Source: Salegentibacter sp. (GTDB lineage: Bacteria > Bacteroidota > Bacteroidia > Flavobacteriales > Flavobacteriaceae). From it: 64,000 bases of DNA. This document shows, in pieces, positions 50,911 to 59,552 of the stretch. The translations under genes were made by a program, and so were the position numbers. Each line of letters opens with the position of its first letter. The first letter of the stretch is position 1. Under the pieces are notes generated by a model. That model worked only from the letters and a program-made list of their open reading frames with translations, was not told the origin of the DNA and ran no database searches. The stretch is taken from positions 124,001-188,000 of the forward strand of contig JAGXIH010000020.1 of the NCBI GenBank assembly GCA_024635795.1, given 5' to 3'.

Positions 50911-52125
50911 ATGAAATTTAAACCAGCAGATAAAATTCAGGACTTACAATACTTTGGAGAATTTGGAGGCGTGAATCCTTCCATTTCCGATTCATCCACT
51001 TATACTTTCCTTTCAGCAAAAACAATGTTTGACACCTTTGAAGGGAACGCAGACGGTTGTTATCTTTATTCAAGGCATTCTTCTCCCTCCAACCTTTATC
51101 TGGGCGAAGCTCTTGCAGCTATGGAAGGCACCGAAACTGCAAACGTTGCCGCCAGCGGAATGGGCGCTATTACCCCTGCCCTGCTTCAGCTTTGCCAAGC
51201 CGGAGACCATATTGTTTCCAGTCGTACCATTTACGGCGGAACCTATGCATTTCTTAAAAATTTCGCCCCAAGACTGAATATCAATACCGCTTTTGTCGAT
51301 ATCACCAACGCCGAAAAAGTTGAAGCAGCTATCACGGAAAACACCAAAGTTTTGTATTGTGAAGCCATAAGCAATCCATTGCTGGAAGTGGCTGATCTTG
51401 CTGAACTGGCTGAAATTGCCAAAAAACACGGACTCACTTTCGTAGTAGATAATACTTTTTCTCCATTATCTATAAGTCCCAAAGAACTTGGCGCCGATAT
51501 CGTGATCCATAGTTTGACGAAATTCATCAACGGTAGCAGCGATACCGTTGGCGGAGTTACCTGCGGAAGTCAGGAGTTTATAGATTCCCTTAGAAGTGTA
51601 AACGACGGTGCGAATATGCTTCTAGGTCCAACAATGGACAGTATGAGAGCTGCTTCTATTCTGAAGAATCTAAGAACGCTTCATATTCGAATAAAGCAAC
51701 ACAGCCACAATGCAATGTATCTTGCCAAAAGATTCCAGGAAGATGGGCTTAGAACAGTTTATCCCGGTTTAAAATCTCATCCCGGCCACGAGACCTTCAA
51801 AAAGATGATGAATGAAGATTATGGTTTTGGTGGTTTACTTACTCTTGATGTAGGAAGCCTGGAAAAAGCCAACGAACTCATGGAATTAATGCAGAAGAGA
51901 AATCTGGGGTATCTGGCAGTGAGCTTAGGTTTCTACAAAACACTATTCAGCGCACCAGGAAGCTCTACTTCTTCTGAAATTCCTGAGGAAGAACAAAAAG
52001 AAATGGGACTAAGCGATGGCCTTATTCGCTTTAGCATTGGCCTGGACAATGATATTGAAAGAACCTTTCAAACTATGAAGGAATGTATGCTTGAAGTAGG
52101 AGTTCTTAAGAAGGAAACCGCTTAA
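50911..52125 (+). CDS. Cys/Met-metabolism PLP enzyme (methionine gamma-lyase / cystathionine gamma-synthase type)
   Basis: A 404-residue fold-type I PLP enzyme. Family signatures: YSRHSSPSNLYLGEALAAMEG (substrate and PLP region), ASGMGAITPALL, SSRTIYGGTYAFL, VVDNTFSPLSISPKELGAD and the PLP lysine in HSLTKFINGSSDTVGG. The C-terminal domain has the SLGFYKTLFSAPGSSTSSE region, the usual SLG..ES-like motif before GLIRFSIGLDN. Whether it makes cystathionine, cleaves methionine to methanethiol, or uses O-acetylhomoserine cannot be told. It is divergent from an Lrp-type regulator, which commonly controls amino-acid degradation genes; degradation (gamma-lyase) is therefore a slightly better guess. 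Terminator follows at 52149-52179. Confidence 0.88.
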   Translation: MKFKPADKIQDLQYFGEFGGVNPSISDSSTYTFLSAKTMFDTFEGNADGCYLYSRHSSPSNLYLGEALAAMEGTETANVAASGMGAITPALLQLCQAGDHIVSSRTIYGGTYAFLKNFAPRLNINTAFVDITNAEKVEAAITENTKVLYCEAISNPLLEVADLAELAEIAKKHGLTFVVDNTFSPLSISPKELGADIVIHSLTKFINGSSDTVGGVTCGSQEFIDSLRSVNDGANMLLGPTMDSMRAASILKNLRTLHIRIKQHSHNAMYLAKRFQEDGLRTVYPGLKSHPGHETFKKMMNEDYGFGGLLTLDVGSLEKANELMELMQKRNLGYLAVSLGFYKTLFSAPGSSTSSEIPEEEQKEMGLSDGLIRFSIGLDNDIERTFQTMKECMLEVGVLKKETA

Positions 52126-52148
52126 TTGATTTAAAATCATTGATTAAT

Positions 52149-52184
52149 AAGACCTCATCGTTCTACCCGATGAGGTCTTTTATT
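52149..52184 (+). terminator. terminator after the Cys/Met PLP enzyme gene
   Basis: A 12-bp stem (52149-52160 with 52168-52179) and 7-nt loop, followed by a T-rich tract. Located 24 nt after the stop. Confidence 0.9.
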
Positions 52185-52242
52185 TTTAGTTAACTATCTT
52201 TAAAAAATGCAAGTCCTTTTAAGCAACTAATTTTAACTCGTA

Positions 52243-52824
52243 ATGAATATCTTAAAATATTTTGTATTAGTTCTTTTTCTGAACTTCACCCTTAATGCCG
52301 TTGCTCAAAACCAAAGTGAAATTCGGGGGTATTATGGAATTTCTTCCTACGATTTAAAAAGCAATCAAAGTCTTGATGGCGGTGCCAGTTATGATCCGGA
52401 AACCGGTTATGAACTTGGCATCAGATATATCCTGAGATTGCCCAACGGTCTTGGTCTTGAAAGCGGGGTGGGTTTCTACACGGGTGATATAAAAATAACT
52501 TCGGCACCAATGCCTGAGCAAACTTCCAGGAGGGAAAGACTTCAAATCACCTCTATCCCGGTTTTACTTAATTACAGATTTCTGGATTATTTCTTTGTCA
52601 ACGGCGGTCCGGTTTTGGATTTTCAGAATTCAGACCATAGTTTAGATTCTCAATCGGGCATGGGTTTTAGTCTCGGGATAGGAATAAACCACTATATCAG
52701 GAACTTCCAGATGTTCGTTAATCCCAATTTTCGGCATTATGCATTAATTCCGTTTGAAAAAGAAAATCATCACTTCAAACTTTCAGGTTTAGGTATTCAG
52801 TTTGGTATGGGGTATAGTTTTTAA
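52243..52824 (+). CDS. small outer-membrane beta-barrel protein
   Basis: A 193-residue exported protein with signal peptide (LFLNFTLNAVA-Q) and an eight-strand barrel look: alternating hydrophobic strands such as YELGIRYILRL, GLGLESGVGFYTGDI and ISKL-type turns, ending GIQFGMGYSF with a terminal Phe. It fits the outer-membrane beta-barrel (OmpW/opacity-like) group in Bacteroidetes. No specific function can be read. Single gene, 117 bp after the preceding gene and its terminator. A role in adhesion or permeability is only inferred. Confidence 0.75.
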   Translation: MNILKYFVLVLFLNFTLNAVAQNQSEIRGYYGISSYDLKSNQSLDGGASYDPETGYELGIRYILRLPNGLGLESGVGFYTGDIKITSAPMPEQTSRRERLQITSIPVLLNYRFLDYFFVNGGPVLDFQNSDHSLDSQSGMGFSLGIGINHYIRNFQMFVNPNFRHYALIPFEKENHHFKLSGLGIQFGMGYSF

Positions 52825-52951
52825 TTTTAGACCCCAGTAAAACTTGTTGGTTTTACAGTAAAATCGTAAAATTACGGGCAGAAACGATAATTTTAATCCC
52901 CGCTCCCCGGGAAAATTATTCTCAGGGAGGTTTTATCATACAAAAGCCCTA

Positions 52952-54430
52952 ATGGAAAACGAATCTACCAGCCCTCAGGATGAACAAATTGTTGAAAACA
53001 GAGAATTAAATATTTGGGAAGCATTAATCCCGGTTTTCGCCCTGGTAGCGATGCTCGCCTTTAATGTTTATGTATTCGGGGATGACGCTCTTAGCGGTTC
53101 CAATCAATTTATTCTTCTACTCGGCGGCGCAGTTGCAGCTATTGTTGGTTACTTCAATAATACGAAGTATGATAAAATGATAGATGAGGTTGCTTCTAAT
53201 ATTCAGAGCACTGCGGGAGCTATCCTTATTCTTCTCATGGTTGGGGCACTGGCCGGGACCTGGCTTATTTCCGGAATTATACCCACCATGATCTATTATG
53301 GTTTACAAATCTTAAATCCTACAATTTTTCTTGCGGCTTGCGTCGTAATCTGTTCGGTGATCTCGGTAGCAACCGGGAGTAGCTGGACTACATCGGCGAC
53401 GGTTGGTATTGCTTTAATTGGTATTGCTGAAGCTTTAGGGATCTCTGTAGGAATGACCGCAGGGGCCATCCTTTCAGGGGCGTATTTTGGAGATAAATTG
53501 TCCCCTTTAAGCGATACTACTAACCTTGCACCGGCAATGGCAGGAACCGATCTCTTTACACATATACGGTATATGACCCTTACCACCGTACCAACAATTC
53601 TTATTACAATTATAGTGTTTGTAATTATTGGCTTAAACCTGGAACCTACAGGAATAACCGACACCTCCTCCATTCTTAAGTCCATAGAAAATTCCTTTAC
53701 GATTTCCCCCTGGCTTTTTGTGGTACCTCTTCTGGTAATCCTTTTGATCGTTAAAAAGATTTCTCCACTTATTGCCCTTTTACTGGGAACTCTCTTGGGG
53801 GCAGCCGCCGCCCTAATTTTCCAGCCTGGGGTAGTAGTTCAAATTGCAGGTACTAATGATCTTACCTTTATAAGTGGTTATAAAGGAGTAATGCAGGCCA
53901 TTACCGTTGATACTTCCGTTCAAACCGATAACGAAAACCTTAACGACCTGTTTTCTTCAGGAGGTATGGCAGGAATGCTGGGAACCATCTGGCTTATCAT
54001 TTGCGCGATGGTCTTTGGCGGAATTATGGATGCTATTGGTGCCCTTGCGCGCATAAGTAAAGCTTTGCTGAATTTATTCCATACCACATTCGGGCTTTTT
54101 GCAAGTACGGTTTTCAGCTGTCTTGCCCTTAACGCTACCGCTTCAGATCAATACCTGGCTATTGTGGTTCCCGGAAAAATGTTTGCAAAAGCCTATAGGG
54201 ATAAGGGCCTTGCTCCTGAAAACCTTAGCCGTACGCTGGAAGATTCTGGTACGGTAACTTCAGTATTAGTGCCCTGGAATACCTGTGGAGCATATCACAG
54301 CGGGGTTCTGGGTGTACCGGTAGCTTCCTATTTCGGCTATGCGATCTTTAATTATTTGAGTCCGTTTATGACCCTCTTCTTCGCGGCTTTCGGAATCAAG
54401 ATCAAACAATTAAGAGAAAAATCAGCCTAA
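52952..54430 (+). CDS. Na+/H+ antiporter, NhaC family
   Basis: An inner-membrane protein of 492 residues with about 11-12 helices. The N-terminal cytoplasmic part is acidic (MENESTSPQDEQIVENREL). NhaC-family marks are VATGSSWTTSATVGIALIGI, GAILSGAYFGDKLSPLSDTTNLAP and the late motif LEDSGTVTSVLVPWNTCGAYHSGVLGVP. These carry the conserved Asp/Ser/Thr residues for ion exchange. It would export Na+ for protons, fitting a marine lifestyle and a cell that uses Na+-coupled sugar import. A minority of NhaC homologues exchange malate/lactate, so ion specificity is not certain. Single-gene unit. Confidence 0.92.
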   Translation: MENESTSPQDEQIVENRELNIWEALIPVFALVAMLAFNVYVFGDDALSGSNQFILLLGGAVAAIVGYFNNTKYDKMIDEVASNIQSTAGAILILLMVGALAGTWLISGIIPTMIYYGLQILNPTIFLAACVVICSVISVATGSSWTTSATVGIALIGIAEALGISVGMTAGAILSGAYFGDKLSPLSDTTNLAPAMAGTDLFTHIRYMTLTTVPTILITIIVFVIIGLNLEPTGITDTSSILKSIENSFTISPWLFVVPLLVILLIVKKISPLIALLLGTLLGAAAALIFQPGVVVQIAGTNDLTFISGYKGVMQAITVDTSVQTDNENLNDLFSSGGMAGMLGTIWLIICAMVFGGIMDAIGALARISKALLNLFHTTFGLFASTVFSCLALNATASDQYLAIVVPGKMFAKAYRDKGLAPENLSRTLEDSGTVTSVLVPWNTCGAYHSGVLGVPVASYFGYAIFNYLSPFMTLFFAAFGIKIKQLREKSA

Positions 54431-54536
54431 TTAACAAATAGATCTTTTCTATTCAGAAATAAATTCAGTATAAGTAAAACTTATAATCAGATAAGCAATA
54501 AAAATTTGAATCTGTATAAACTTTGAAGTCATTCTG

Positions 54537-54544
54537 TAAATTTG
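54537..54544 (+). promoter_or_regulatory. candidate -7 box of the peroxiredoxin-thioredoxin operon
   Basis: TAAATTTG, full TAnnTTTG match, 48-55 bp before the peroxiredoxin ATG. The leader would be A-rich and about 40 nt long. Confidence 0.5.
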
Positions 54545-54591
54545 CACGCAGAATTAAAACCAATAAATTAAATTTTAAAAATTAAAACAAT

Positions 54592-55230
54592 ATGTCATTA
54601 GTAGGAAAAAAATTTCCAAATCTTAGCGTTGATGCAATGAATGAAATGGGAGACACTTTCAAGATCAATGTTCTTGAAGAAGCTCAGAAAAACAATAAAA
54701 AAGTATTGCTTTTCTGGTACCCAAAAGATTTTACCTTTGTTTGCCCCACCGAACTACATGCATTTCAACAAGCTTTGGAAGAATTTGAAAAAAGAAATGT
54801 TATGGTAATTGGTGCTTCCTGTGATACTCCAGAAGTACATTTCGCCTGGTTAAATACTCCAAAAGATAATGGTGGTATTGAAGGTGTTACTTACCCAATC
54901 CTTGCCGATACTAACCGTAACCTTAGCTCGCGTCTTGGAATTCTGGATATCACTGCAGAGTCTTATGATGAAGAAACCGGAGATCTTACCTTAGAAGGTG
55001 ATAACGTAACTTACCGTGCCACTTACCTTATCGATGAAGAAGGGAAAATTTTCCACGAAGGTGTGAACGATATGCCACTAGGTAGAAACGTTGCCGAATT
55101 CCTGAGATTGATAGATGCTTATACGCACGTACAGGAAAAAGGTGAGGTTTGCCCGGCAAACTGGGAAGAAGGTAAAGAAGCGATGAACGCTAACCGCGAT
55201 GGAGTTGCCTCTTACCTAAGCTTAAACTAA
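54592..55230 (+). CDS. 2-Cys peroxiredoxin (AhpC/TSA type)
   Basis: Reduces hydrogen peroxide and organic peroxides. The 212-residue protein has the peroxidatic Cys in FTFVCPTELHAF (about residue 50) with the conserved Pro/Thr, and the resolving Cys in EVCPANWEEGKEA near 178. An acidic insertion, ESYDEETGDLTLEGDN, sits after the LGILDIT strand. The GGLG and YF motifs of overoxidation-sensitive forms are not seen, suggesting a robust enzyme. It starts the peroxide-defence operon: a thioredoxin 19 nt downstream is the likely reductant, as an AhpF-type reductase is absent here. Highly expressed by context; the promoter is of the full TAnnTTTG type. Confidence 0.94.
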   Translation: MSLVGKKFPNLSVDAMNEMGDTFKINVLEEAQKNNKKVLLFWYPKDFTFVCPTELHAFQQALEEFEKRNVMVIGASCDTPEVHFAWLNTPKDNGGIEGVTYPILADTNRNLSSRLGILDITAESYDEETGDLTLEGDNVTYRATYLIDEEGKIFHEGVNDMPLGRNVAEFLRLIDAYTHVQEKGEVCPANWEEGKEAMNANRDGVASYLSLN

Positions 55231-55248
55231 AAAAACTTAAATACTGTT

Positions 55249-55563
55249 ATGGTAAAAGAATTAGATCAGGATAACCTGGGCGAGATTGTTGAGAACAACG
55301 ACACCGTTGTTGTACAATATATGGCCGGATGGTGTGGCAACTGCCGCTTGATGAAGCCTAAGTTCAAGAAACTGGCTTCAGAAAATGAGAACGCTACGTT
55401 TCTCATGGTAGATGCGGAAAAATTTCCGGAGTCTAGAAAACTGGCTAAGGTGGACAACCTGCCAACCTTCGCGACTTTTAAGAACGGAAGTTTTAAAAAC
55501 CAGGTTCAGACCAATAAATTCGAGCCCTTAAAAGACTTAGTAAATGAAGTTACCAATAATTAG
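55249..55563 (+). CDS. thioredoxin-family protein
   Basis: A 104-residue thioredoxin fold. The active site WCGNCRLMKPKFKKLA has CGNC in place of the classical CGPC, and the cis-proline region reads VDNLPTFATFKNG. There is no signal peptide, so it is cytoplasmic, and it is probably the electron donor for the adjacent peroxiredoxin. The CGNC site predicts a redox potential unlike that of CGPC thioredoxin. Its last 20 bases overlap the start of the next gene in another frame. Confidence 0.9.
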   Translation: MVKELDQDNLGEIVENNDTVVVQYMAGWCGNCRLMKPKFKKLASENENATFLMVDAEKFPESRKLAKVDNLPTFATFKNGSFKNQVQTNKFEPLKDLVNEVTNN

Positions 55564-55792
55564 GCACCTGCAGCGCAATAACGAGCTGGAAAAGCTTGAA
55601 AATGCTATAGAGGTATTGGAAAATTATACCGAACACCGCTCTGTTAAAGATGATGAAATGGATGTAATCGGGGAACTGGTTTCCAACCTTTGTGGAGCTG
55701 TAGAAGTGCAGAAAATGATAGATGACGGTGTTGACGAAAAAGATGCCGCCAACGGATTTATGAAGAAGGTAATTGGATCTATAGATCAATAG
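55544..55792 (+). CDS. small DUF6952-like acidic helical protein
   Basis: An 82-residue protein: MKLPIIRHLQRNNELEKLEN, then helical stretches (AIEVLENYTEHRSVKDDEMD, VIGELVSNLCGAVEVQKMID). It looks like the small family found after thioredoxin in Bacteroidetes, here called DUF6952 from memory. It overlaps the thioredoxin gene by 20 bp, so expression is probably tightly coupled. One Cys lies in SNLCGA, too little for a redox motif. Function unknown; an accessory protein to the thioredoxin is an inference. A terminator follows. Confidence 0.75.
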   Translation: MKLPIIRHLQRNNELEKLENAIEVLENYTEHRSVKDDEMDVIGELVSNLCGAVEVQKMIDDGVDEKDAANGFMKKVIGSIDQ

Positions 55793-55816
55793 GCATTCTT
55801 CAAAACCCTTAAGAAC

Positions 55817-55850
55817 AGGCCGCTTTTGAAAGAAGCGGCCTTTTTGTTTT
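55817..55850 (+). terminator. terminator of the peroxiredoxin-thioredoxin operon
   Basis: A 9-bp GC-rich stem (55817-55825 with 55833-55841), 7-nt loop and T run, 25 nt after the last stop. Confidence 0.9.
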
Positions 55851-55919
55851 TATGATAATTTTAGTAAAAGCCTGTCTCATAAATCCTAAATTTATCCCCC
55901 TTAACCAATAAAATATATT

Positions 55920-56420
55920 ATGTCTCAGATAACATTAAAAGGAGAGCGTGTTAACACCTATGGAAGTCTTCCTGAAAAAGGTGAAAAAGCCCCGCATTTT
56001 CAACTAGTAAAAAACGACCTGTCAACTGCTACCCTGGAGGACTTTAAGGGCAAAAGAGTAATTATGAATATTTTTCCCAGTATAGATACTGGGGTTTGTG
56101 CAACTTCGGTGAGGAATTTCAATCAAAAAGCTACCGAGCTCGATAACACCGTTGTGCTGTGTATTTCCAGGGATTTACCATTTGCTCAAAAAAGGTTTGT
56201 AAATGATGAAGGTTTAAAAAATGTGATAAATCTTTCAGATTTTAAAGAAAGGAATTTTGGGAAAGATTACGGACTTGAAATGATAGACGGCCCGATGGAA
56301 GGCTTGCTTTCGCGGGTGGTAATTGTTCTGGATGAGAACGGAAAGGTAATTCACAGTCAGCAGGTACCAGAAATTGCTGAAGAACCAGATTATCTTGCGG
56401 CACTAAAAAACCTTCTATAA
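55920..56420 (+). CDS. tpx: thiol peroxidase
   Basis: Atypical 2-Cys peroxiredoxin of 166 residues that removes lipid and other alkyl peroxides. Peroxidatic Cys in SIDTGVCATSVRNFNQKA, resolving-region VLCISRDLPFAQKRF, and the late GLLSRVVIVLDENGKVIHSQ are all as in E. coli Tpx. It starts its own unit after the terminator at 55817-55850, with a weaker TAAATTTA box at 55887-55894. Its stop shares one base with the start of dgkA (TAATG), so the two are translated together although functions differ. Confidence 0.95.
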   Translation: MSQITLKGERVNTYGSLPEKGEKAPHFQLVKNDLSTATLEDFKGKRVIMNIFPSIDTGVCATSVRNFNQKATELDNTVVLCISRDLPFAQKRFVNDEGLKNVINLSDFKERNFGKDYGLEMIDGPMEGLLSRVVIVLDENGKVIHSQQVPEIAEEPDYLAALKNLL

Positions 56421-56782
56421 TGCGGGATTCTTTTCTCGGAAAACGCATAAGAGGAGGTGGTTATGCCATAAAAGGAGCCTGGCTGTTGCTTCGGCACGAA
56501 GCCAGCATTCAGGTCCAGTTTGGGATAGCCGTTATTGTAACTATTACAGGAATTTATTTTGAAATCACTAAAACCGAATGGCTGTTCCAATTTACAGCCA
56601 TTGGGATGGTAATGGCTGCCGAAGGTCTAAATAGTGCCATAGAGGCCCTGGCAGATTTCGTGCATCCAGACTTCCACAGTAAAATAGGTCATATTAAGGA
56701 TGTGGCAGCCGGCGGGGTATTCTTTGCCGCTCTAATTGCTGTGATTATCGGTGGCTTTATTTATTTACCCTATATTTTTTAA
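56420..56782 (+). CDS. dgkA: diacylglycerol kinase (DgkA family)
   Basis: Small integral membrane lipid kinase of 120 residues that recycles diacylglycerol (or undecaprenol) into phospholipid synthesis. Three membrane helices are evident. The family motif is in KGAWLLLRHEASIQVQF and the active-site sequence AAEGLNSAIEALADFV carries the Glu and Asn-Ser that bind Mg-ATP. The last conserved part is HIKDVAAGGVFFAAL. Length and motif order are complete. It shares one base with the tpx stop. A terminator follows. Confidence 0.93.
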   Translation: MRDSFLGKRIRGGGYAIKGAWLLLRHEASIQVQFGIAVIVTITGIYFEITKTEWLFQFTAIGMVMAAEGLNSAIEALADFVHPDFHSKIGHIKDVAAGGVFFAALIAVIIGGFIYLPYIF

Positions 56783-56817
56783 AACTGAAAAATGTGTCAT
56801 CACATTTAAGCCATGAT

Positions 56818-56847
56818 GATATCCCATATTTGGGATATCCGTTTTTT
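56818..56847 (+). terminator. terminator of tpx-dgkA
   Basis: A 9-bp stem (GATATCCCA at 56818-56826 with 56831-56839), TATT loop and a T tract to 56847, 36 nt after the dgkA stop. Confidence 0.8.
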
Positions 56848-57142
56848 ACATAGAACAGAACCTGTTTTTTCTTCCCTTTCAGCTATTCGCTTTCCATTCC
56901 TTTAAACTCTTCTCTTATCCTCTTTTTAAAAATTTTGTTCTAAGATATAATAAGGCTTAATTCCAATATTCCGCAGAACTAAAACTAGCCTAATCAACAT
57001 ATTAAACACCATGTCCCCGCTTTCCTCAAAAAGATTTAGGATCTGCAATGTCATATTTCTGCAATTTTTGAGTTAATCATATATCTAAAATGTTAATTTT
57101 AAAGACAAAATAGCTTTTCCGTACATTAGATGATCTAATTTG
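56848..57142. other. AT-rich gene-free stretch before ftsK
   Basis: Part of the 390-bp gap between dgkA and ftsK. After the terminator no reading frame, repeat or hairpin of note was seen up to the ftsK promoter. Confidence 0.4.
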
Positions 57143-57150
57143 TATTTTTG
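57143..57150 (+). promoter_or_regulatory. candidate -7 box of the ftsK operon
   Basis: TATTTTTG, full TAnnTTTG match, 23-30 bp upstream of the ATG at 57173. The predicted transcription start lies downstream of the TTG at 57140, which argues against using that TTG as the start codon. Confidence 0.5.
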
Positions 57151-57172
57151 CCCAAAATCTCTCAAAGCTTAT

Positions 57173-59533
57173 ATGGCCCGAAAAAAAATTAAAAACAAAA
57201 AAACCACCACAAACAAAAGCAACAAGATCTCGCCCAAATTAAACAGGCAGCAAAAAGTGGTTTTAGGGAGTTTTTTAATGTTATTTGGCATTGCCCTAAT
57301 CATAGCTTTTACCTCTTTTTTGTTCAACTGGCACGCCGACCAAAGCACCCTCTCTGAATTTGGAAACAGGGAAATAGAAGCCAGAAACTGGTTAAGCAAA
57401 TTTGGAGCTTTGGTGAGTGATTTCTTCATTTACAAAGGTTTCGGACTGGCCGCGTTCGTTTTTGCGGGTTTAATCGGCATTAGTGGGATATACCTCTTTT
57501 TTAATCTGAAGTCACTACGGCTGGGGATCTACTGGTTTTGGGGAGTTTTGGTAATGCTTTGGATTTCAATATTTTTTGGTTTTTTTGCTGAAAGCAATGC
57601 CCTTTTAGGCGGAAGAGTTGGCTTTGAAACCAACGATTTCCTTCAGGATTATCTCGGGTTCTTCGGGACAGCCTTGCTAATGCTGTTTTTGCTTATCGCT
57701 TATCTTAGTTTAAGGCTGAAAATCACGCCAGAAATGGTGGGCGGTTTTATAAGTAAAAAGCATGAAAGCTTACAAAGTGAATTTAAAACTAATAATCCTG
57801 AAGCCTCAGAAACCGATGAGGAGTTAAGCTGGAAAGAAGAGACCTTAAATAAAACAGAAACAAAAACTTCTGAAGTCAAGCTTGATCCGGATCCCTCTAA
57901 GGATAAAAAGAAAGAAACCCGGGTTTCTGAAGAGAAAAAAACTGAATCTCACGATGAAGTAGCTATGGAAGTTGAAACTCCGCCCGAGGAAGAAGTTGAG
58001 GAGGATAAGCAAAGCAGAAAACTGGTAGAAGATTTTGGTGAATTTGACCCCACCCTGGAACTTAGCAACTACACCTTCCCCACTCTGGAATTATTAAAAG
58101 ATTACGGCGGCACTATCACCGTAGACCAGGAAGAACTTGAAGGGAACAAGAACCGTATCGTAGACACGCTTAAGAATTACAAAATAGAGATCGCACAAAT
58201 AAAAGCGACGGTGGGACCAACGGTTACTCTTTATGAGATCGTGCCTGAGGCAGGCATTAGGATCTCCAAGATCAAAAACCTGGAAGATGATATTGCCCTT
58301 TCACTTTCGGCCCTTGGAATAAGGATTATCGCTCCCATCCCGGGGAAAGGAACTATCGGGATCGAGGTTCCGAATAAAAATGCATCCATAGTTTCTATGC
58401 GCTCGGTAATCGCTTCCTCGAAATTCAGAAATGCCGAAATGGAACTTCCTATGGCCCTTGGGAAAACTATTTCTAATGAAACCTTTGTGGTAGACCTGGC
58501 AAAAATGCCTCACCTGCTTATGGCCGGAGCCACAGGTCAGGGAAAATCGGTAGGATTGAATGCTATTCTAACTTCGCTGTTGTATTCCAAACATCCTGCA
58601 GAAGTCAAGTTCGTACTGGTAGACCCGAAAAAAGTTGAGCTTACGCTGTTCAACAAGATTGAACGCCATTACCTGGCAAAATTACCAGACACTGGAGACG
58701 CCATCATCACTGATAACACCAAAGTAATAAACACCCTGAATTCTATGTGTATCGAGATGGACAACAGGTATGAGTTACTTAAAGATGCGATGGTACGTAA
58801 CATCAAGGAATATAATGCCAAATTCAAAGCCCGAAAGCTTAACCCTGAAAACGGACATAAATTTCTTCCTTATATCGTATTAGTGGTAGATGAATTTGCC
58901 GATTTAATCATGACAGCCGGGAAAGAAGTGGAAACCCCTATTGCCAGGCTGGCTCAATTGGCCCGTGCTATAGGTATCCATTTAATTATTGCTACTCAAC
59001 GTCCATCGGTGAACGTAATTACAGGTATTATAAAAGCCAACTTCCCTGCAAGGATCGCCTTCAGGGTTACATCTAAGATAGATTCCAGAACAATATTGGA
59101 CGGCCAGGGCGCCGATCAGCTAATTGGCCGGGGAGATATGCTTTTTACCCAGGGGAACGAATTAAAACGATTGCAATGTGCCTTTGTAGATACCCCTGAG
59201 GTTGATAAGATCACAGAATTTATTGGTTCACAAAAAGCCTATCCTGAAGCCTACCAACTTCCCGCATACGAAAGTGAAGATAGTGGCACAGGAGTTGATA
59301 TAGATGTGAGCGAGAGAGACAAACTCTTTCGGGAGGCCGCAGAAGTGATTGTAACAGCTCAACAAGGCTCGGCTTCTTTATTGCAACGCAAATTAAAACT
59401 TGGCTACAATCGTGCCGGCCGGATTATAGATCAGCTGGAAGCCGCAGGAATAGTTGGCCCGTTTGAAGGGAGTAAAGCCCGCCAGGTTTTGATCACTGAT
59501 CTGGTTGCACTGGATCAGTTATTAAATGAATAA
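57173..59533 (+). CDS. ftsK: DNA translocase FtsK
   Basis: Division-septum DNA pump that clears chromosome ends during cell division. I start it at the ATG at 57173 (MARKKIKNKKTT), giving 786 residues. About four N-terminal membrane helices anchor it at the septum, followed by an acidic/lysine-rich linker (about 200-290), an alpha/beta motor domain with Walker A GATGQGKSVGLN and Walker B VLVVDEFADLIM, and a C-terminal gamma winged helix (SASLLQRKLKLGYNRAGRII) that reads orientation sequences. The linker is short compared with E. coli, as in most Bacteroidetes. It heads a unit with a LolA-like, an LptF/G-like and a ribB gene. Confidence 0.96.
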   Translation: MARKKIKNKKTTTNKSNKISPKLNRQQKVVLGSFLMLFGIALIIAFTSFLFNWHADQSTLSEFGNREIEARNWLSKFGALVSDFFIYKGFGLAAFVFAGLIGISGIYLFFNLKSLRLGIYWFWGVLVMLWISIFFGFFAESNALLGGRVGFETNDFLQDYLGFFGTALLMLFLLIAYLSLRLKITPEMVGGFISKKHESLQSEFKTNNPEASETDEELSWKEETLNKTETKTSEVKLDPDPSKDKKKETRVSEEKKTESHDEVAMEVETPPEEEVEEDKQSRKLVEDFGEFDPTLELSNYTFPTLELLKDYGGTITVDQEELEGNKNRIVDTLKNYKIEIAQIKATVGPTVTLYEIVPEAGIRISKIKNLEDDIALSLSALGIRIIAPIPGKGTIGIEVPNKNASIVSMRSVIASSKFRNAEMELPMALGKTISNETFVVDLAKMPHLLMAGATGQGKSVGLNAILTSLLYSKHPAEVKFVLVDPKKVELTLFNKIERHYLAKLPDTGDAIITDNTKVINTLNSMCIEMDNRYELLKDAMVRNIKEYNAKFKARKLNPENGHKFLPYIVLVVDEFADLIMTAGKEVETPIARLAQLARAIGIHLIIATQRPSVNVITGIIKANFPARIAFRVTSKIDSRTILDGQGADQLIGRGDMLFTQGNELKRLQCAFVDTPEVDKITEFIGSQKAYPEAYQLPAYESEDSGTGVDIDVSERDKLFREAAEVIVTAQQGSASLLQRKLKLGYNRAGRIIDQLEAAGIVGPFEGSKARQVLITDLVALDQLLNE

Positions 59534-59552
59534 CCAAACACATAAAAAAGTA

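Noticed and set aside
57140-57172. TTG start of ftsK 33 nt upstream
   Set aside because: It lies at the promoter -7 box, upstream of the predicted transcription start; the ATG at 57173 gives the usual basic N terminus.
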